Origin: an uncultured Lachnospiraceae bacterium
Lineage (GTDB): Bacteria; Bacillota; Clostridia; Lachnospirales; Lachnospiraceae
NCBI GenBank assembly: GCA_902766655.1
Contig: CACXEL010000390.1
Coordinates: 1-7,829 of the forward strand
DNA length: 7,829 nt
Reading direction: 5' to 3'
In this document: positions 6,864-7,829 of the stretch, one piece after another
Layout: each line of letters opens with the position of its first letter
How positions within the stretch are numbered: the stretch's first letter is position 1
Program-made: the position numbers and the translations under genes
The notes under the pieces: generated by a model
Database searches by the model: none
Told to the model about the DNA's origin: nothing
What the model saw: only the letters and a program-made list of their open reading frames with translations

Positions 6864-7243
6864 GACTGCTCCTCCTTCCGTTTTATTCCGAAGACCCGGT
6901 CCACGCACGCAGCGACGGACGCGCTGTCCACGCCCAGGTCCCTGCCCTCGAAGAGCAGGCCCTCCAGCTTCTCCAGCCAGATCTGCTTCTTTCTGTCCCG
7001 GACATTCTGGTTGCCGGAGACGAAGCTTCCCCGGCCCTTGACCGAGTAGATGAAGCCCTCCCGCTCCAGGATGCCGTAGGCCTTGGAGATGGTGTTTGGG
7101 TTTATTTTCAGTTCCAGCGCCGTCTGCCTGACCGATGGCATCTGTGTGTCCGGCGGCAGAATGCCACGGACGATCAGCGTCTGGTAACGCTCCACGATCT
7201 GCTCGTAAATGGGCCGCCGGTCCTGATAATCTATACTGATCAC
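6860..7243 (-). CDS. GntR-family transcriptional repressor, YtrA subfamily
   Basis: 127 residues from a GTG at 7243 with GAAAGGAG six bases upstream. The winged helix-turn-helix covers about 10-77: PIYEQIVERY starts the first helix, MPSVRQTALELKINPNTISKAY is the DNA-reading helix pair, and GFIYSVKGRGSFV is the wing. After this only about 45 residues remain. That is too short for the ligand-binding domains of FadR or HutC types and typical of YtrA, which uses a small helical tail to dimerise. It is the first gene of an operon with an ABC ATPase and permease, the usual YtrA setting, in which it represses its own operon and is relieved by envelope stress or antibiotics. Its stop overlaps the ATPase start by four bases. 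A perfect palindrome in its own promoter (7338-7356) is the likely binding site. Confidence 0.95.
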   Translation of the reverse strand: MISIDYQDRRPIYEQIVERYQTLIVRGILPPDTQMPSVRQTALELKINPNTISKAYGILEREGFIYSVKGRGSFVSGNQNVRDRKKQIWLEKLEGLLFEGRDLGVDSASVAACVDRVFGIKRKEEQS

Positions 7244-7268
7244 CGCCCGCTCCTTTCATCACGTACTG

Positions 7269-7301
7269 CTTCCCGAAAGGTCCTTGCCCCTTCCCGGAAA
7301 G
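7269..7301 (-). repeat. Two near-palindromic direct repeats, 21 bases apart, in the repressor operon leader
   Basis: CTTCCCGAAAG (7269-7279) and CTTCCCGGAAAG (7290-7301) on the plus strand are the same element with one base inserted. Each is close to its own reverse complement. The start-to-start distance of 21 bases is two DNA helix turns, so proteins bound to both would lie on one face. They lie downstream of the predicted start point, in the untranslated leader. A role as operator or RNA element is inference. Confidence 0.45.
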
Positions 7302-7337
7302 TCAACCGATTGCAAAACTGTCACGTGTTGTATGTGT

Positions 7338-7356
7338 GTACTATGCCACATAGTAC
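7338..7356 (-). promoter_or_regulatory. Probable operator of the GntR/YtrA repressor
   Basis: A perfect inverted repeat, GTACTATG - 3 bases - CATAGTAC, lies between and over the -35 and -10 boxes of the repressor operon. With one mismatched pair it extends to 11-base arms (TGc/aCA outside the core). A symmetric site overlapping the promoter of a GntR-family operon is the normal place for autorepression. A single half-site copy, GTACTA, also occurs at 7480-7485 near the start point of the divergent gene. Confidence 0.8.
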
Positions 7357-7368
7357 GCATAATGTCAA
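7340..7368 (-). promoter_or_regulatory. Promoter of the GntR-ATPase-permease operon
   Basis: A perfect -35 TTGACA (7368-7363 on the minus strand), a 17-base spacer and a -10 CATAGT (7345-7340, four of six matches). The predicted start point is near 7333, giving a leader of about 90 bases before the repressor GTG. The operator palindrome covers the -10 and much of the spacer, so a bound repressor would block RNA polymerase directly. Confidence 0.75.
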
Positions 7369-7446
7369 GTGCTTTCTGATAAAGCGGAGAGATCCCTCCT
7401 GCCTGCGAAAATCTCTTAAGCGGTGCAAGGCACACCAATTATTCCA
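7369..7446. other. Spacer between the two divergent promoters
   Basis: No gene. It holds a small perfect hairpin (GCTTT/AAAGC, 7371-7385), a 6-base inverted repeat with a long loop (AGAGAT at 7388-7393, ATCTCT at 7411-7416) and GTGCAAGGCAC (7423-7433). The TGCAAGG of that last element recurs over the -35 of the rightward promoter (7448-7454). None has an assigned role. Confidence 0.4.
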
Positions 7447-7476
7447 TTGCAAGGCCCCGCGTTCATCTGTTATAAT
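7447..7476 (+). promoter_or_regulatory. Promoter of the DUF2974-type gene
   Basis: A -35 TTGCAA (7447-7452), an 18-base spacer and a perfect extended -10, TGTTATAAT (box at 7471-7476). The predicted start point is near 7483, which leaves an untranslated leader of about 130 bases before the ATG at 7614. The half-site GTACTA (7480-7485) sits at the predicted start point. Confidence 0.75.
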
Positions 7477-7520
7477 AGAGTACTAAGCCTAATCAGTGTA
7501 ATACAAACATGTGTGTGTCT

Positions 7521-7597
7521 GCGGAAGAAGGTCCCCCATATTCCGGGCTGTGACCTTAATCAGGATCCGCTCAGGCTACCGCCGCCCGCAAGACGGC
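7521..7597 (+). ncRNA. Foldable 5' leader of the DUF2974-type gene (candidate structured RNA)
   Basis: GCGGA (7521-7525) pairs with TCCGC (7566-7570). Inside it AAGGTC (7528-7533) pairs perfectly with GACCTT (7552-7557), and CCC/GGG (7535-7537, 7545-7547) can close a seven-base loop. A separate hairpin, GCCG/CGGC (7581-7584, 7594-7597), ends one base before the ribosome binding site AGGAG (7598-7602). I compared it by eye with riboswitch and small-RNA consensus sequences I remember (glycine, TPP, SAM, guanidine, ZTP, THF, c-di-AMP, SRP RNA) and found no convincing match. It could be an unassigned regulatory leader or chance pairing in GC-rich DNA. Confidence 0.35.
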
Positions 7598-7613
7598 AGG
7601 AGAAGACTTGCTT

Positions 7614-7829
7614 ATGGGAAACATATCAAATTATCTTAACTGGCGCGGAGACCTGGACTTCAGGGAGCACCCCTTCTCGGAGGTGGACAGCCTTGTCCTC
7701 TCCGTGCTGGCCGGTCTGGACCTGGACGGCATCGTCCCGGCCAGGGGCAGCGGCGAGAAGATCTCCGTGAAGGCTGCCTCCGAAAAATTTTACATCGCCG
7801 GGGACATCAGCTCCCTCAGGGATGAGGAC
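7614..7829 (+). CDS. DUF2974 (Mbeg1-like) protein, N-terminal part only
   Basis: 72 codons are visible, starting MGNISNYLNWRGDLDFREHPFSEVDSLVLSVLAG and running off the window. This N-terminus is characteristic of the Mbeg1-like/DUF2974 proteins of Clostridia, which carry an alpha/beta-hydrolase (lipase-like) fold further on. The catalytic part is outside the window, so activity cannot be judged. The ATG at 7614 is 11 bases from AGGAG (7598-7602), a slightly long gap; an in-frame TTG at 7608 with five-base spacing is an alternative start that would add two residues. It is transcribed divergently from the repressor operon from its own promoter. No functional link with the transporters is evident. 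Confidence 0.8.
   Translation, partial: MGNISNYLNWRGDLDFREHPFSEVDSLVLSVLAGLDLDGIVPARGSGEKISVKAASEKFYIAGDISSLRDED

Noticed and set aside
6864..7262. N-terminal extension of the YtrB-like ATPase to 7262
   Set aside because: This part is an off-frame reading of the GntR gene. The GTG at 6863 has a strong Shine-Dalgarno and starts directly at the ABC domain.
7300..7305. Second -35-like TTGACT in the repressor operon leader
   Set aside because: No -10-like sequence lies 16-18 bases downstream (GACCTT at that position), and a better promoter exists upstream.

Overview
The window looks like chromosomal DNA of a GC-rich member of the Clostridia (Bacillota), probably Lachnospiraceae-like. I infer this from gene content: a YtrA-type GntR repressor with its ABC exporter, a Gram-positive MacA/YknX-type adaptor system, and the start of a DUF2974 (Mbeg1-like) protein. 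Strong AGGAGG-type ribosome binding sites and frequent GTG starts fit this. No rRNA, tRNA, CRISPR array, transposase or other mobile-element gene was seen.

Layout. Every complete gene reads on the minus strand, so transcription runs from high to low coordinates. From the right: (1) A rightward DUF2974-type gene starts at 7614 and leaves the window. It has its own extended -10 promoter and a leader that can fold. (2) Divergent from it is a three-gene operon: a GntR/YtrA repressor (7243-6860), an ABC ATPase (6863-5961) and a large permease with about 300 extracytoplasmic C-terminal residues (5986-3950). The genes overlap by 4 and 26 bases. The operon promoter contains a perfect 8-3-8 palindrome (7338-7356), the likely operator of the repressor. 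(3) A gap of about 370 bases (3579-3949) holds a candidate promoter followed at once by a strong hairpin. (4) A second operon follows: a membrane-anchored adaptor (3578-2199), a MacB/YknY-type ATPase (2180-1491) and a second, unusual adaptor (1504 to beyond base 1). The second adaptor carries long coiled coils and a PDPTSA tandem repeat. Its FtsX/MacB-type permease is not visible and presumably lies beyond the left edge.

How the genes work together. The first operon resembles self-regulated YtrABCDEF-type systems. In those, the GntR protein represses its own operon until cell-envelope stress, often an antibiotic acting on lipid II, relieves it. The second operon resembles YknXYZ/MacAB-type export or envelope-defence systems, with two different adaptors around one ATPase. 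Joint action of the two in envelope stress is inference. The substrates cannot be read from the sequence.

The least ordinary signals are the operator palindrome over the repressor promoter, a pair of near-palindromic repeats exactly 21 bases apart in that operon's leader, the foldable leader of the DUF2974 gene, the hairpin at the predicted 5' end of the adaptor operon, and the repeat-rich insertion in the second adaptor.
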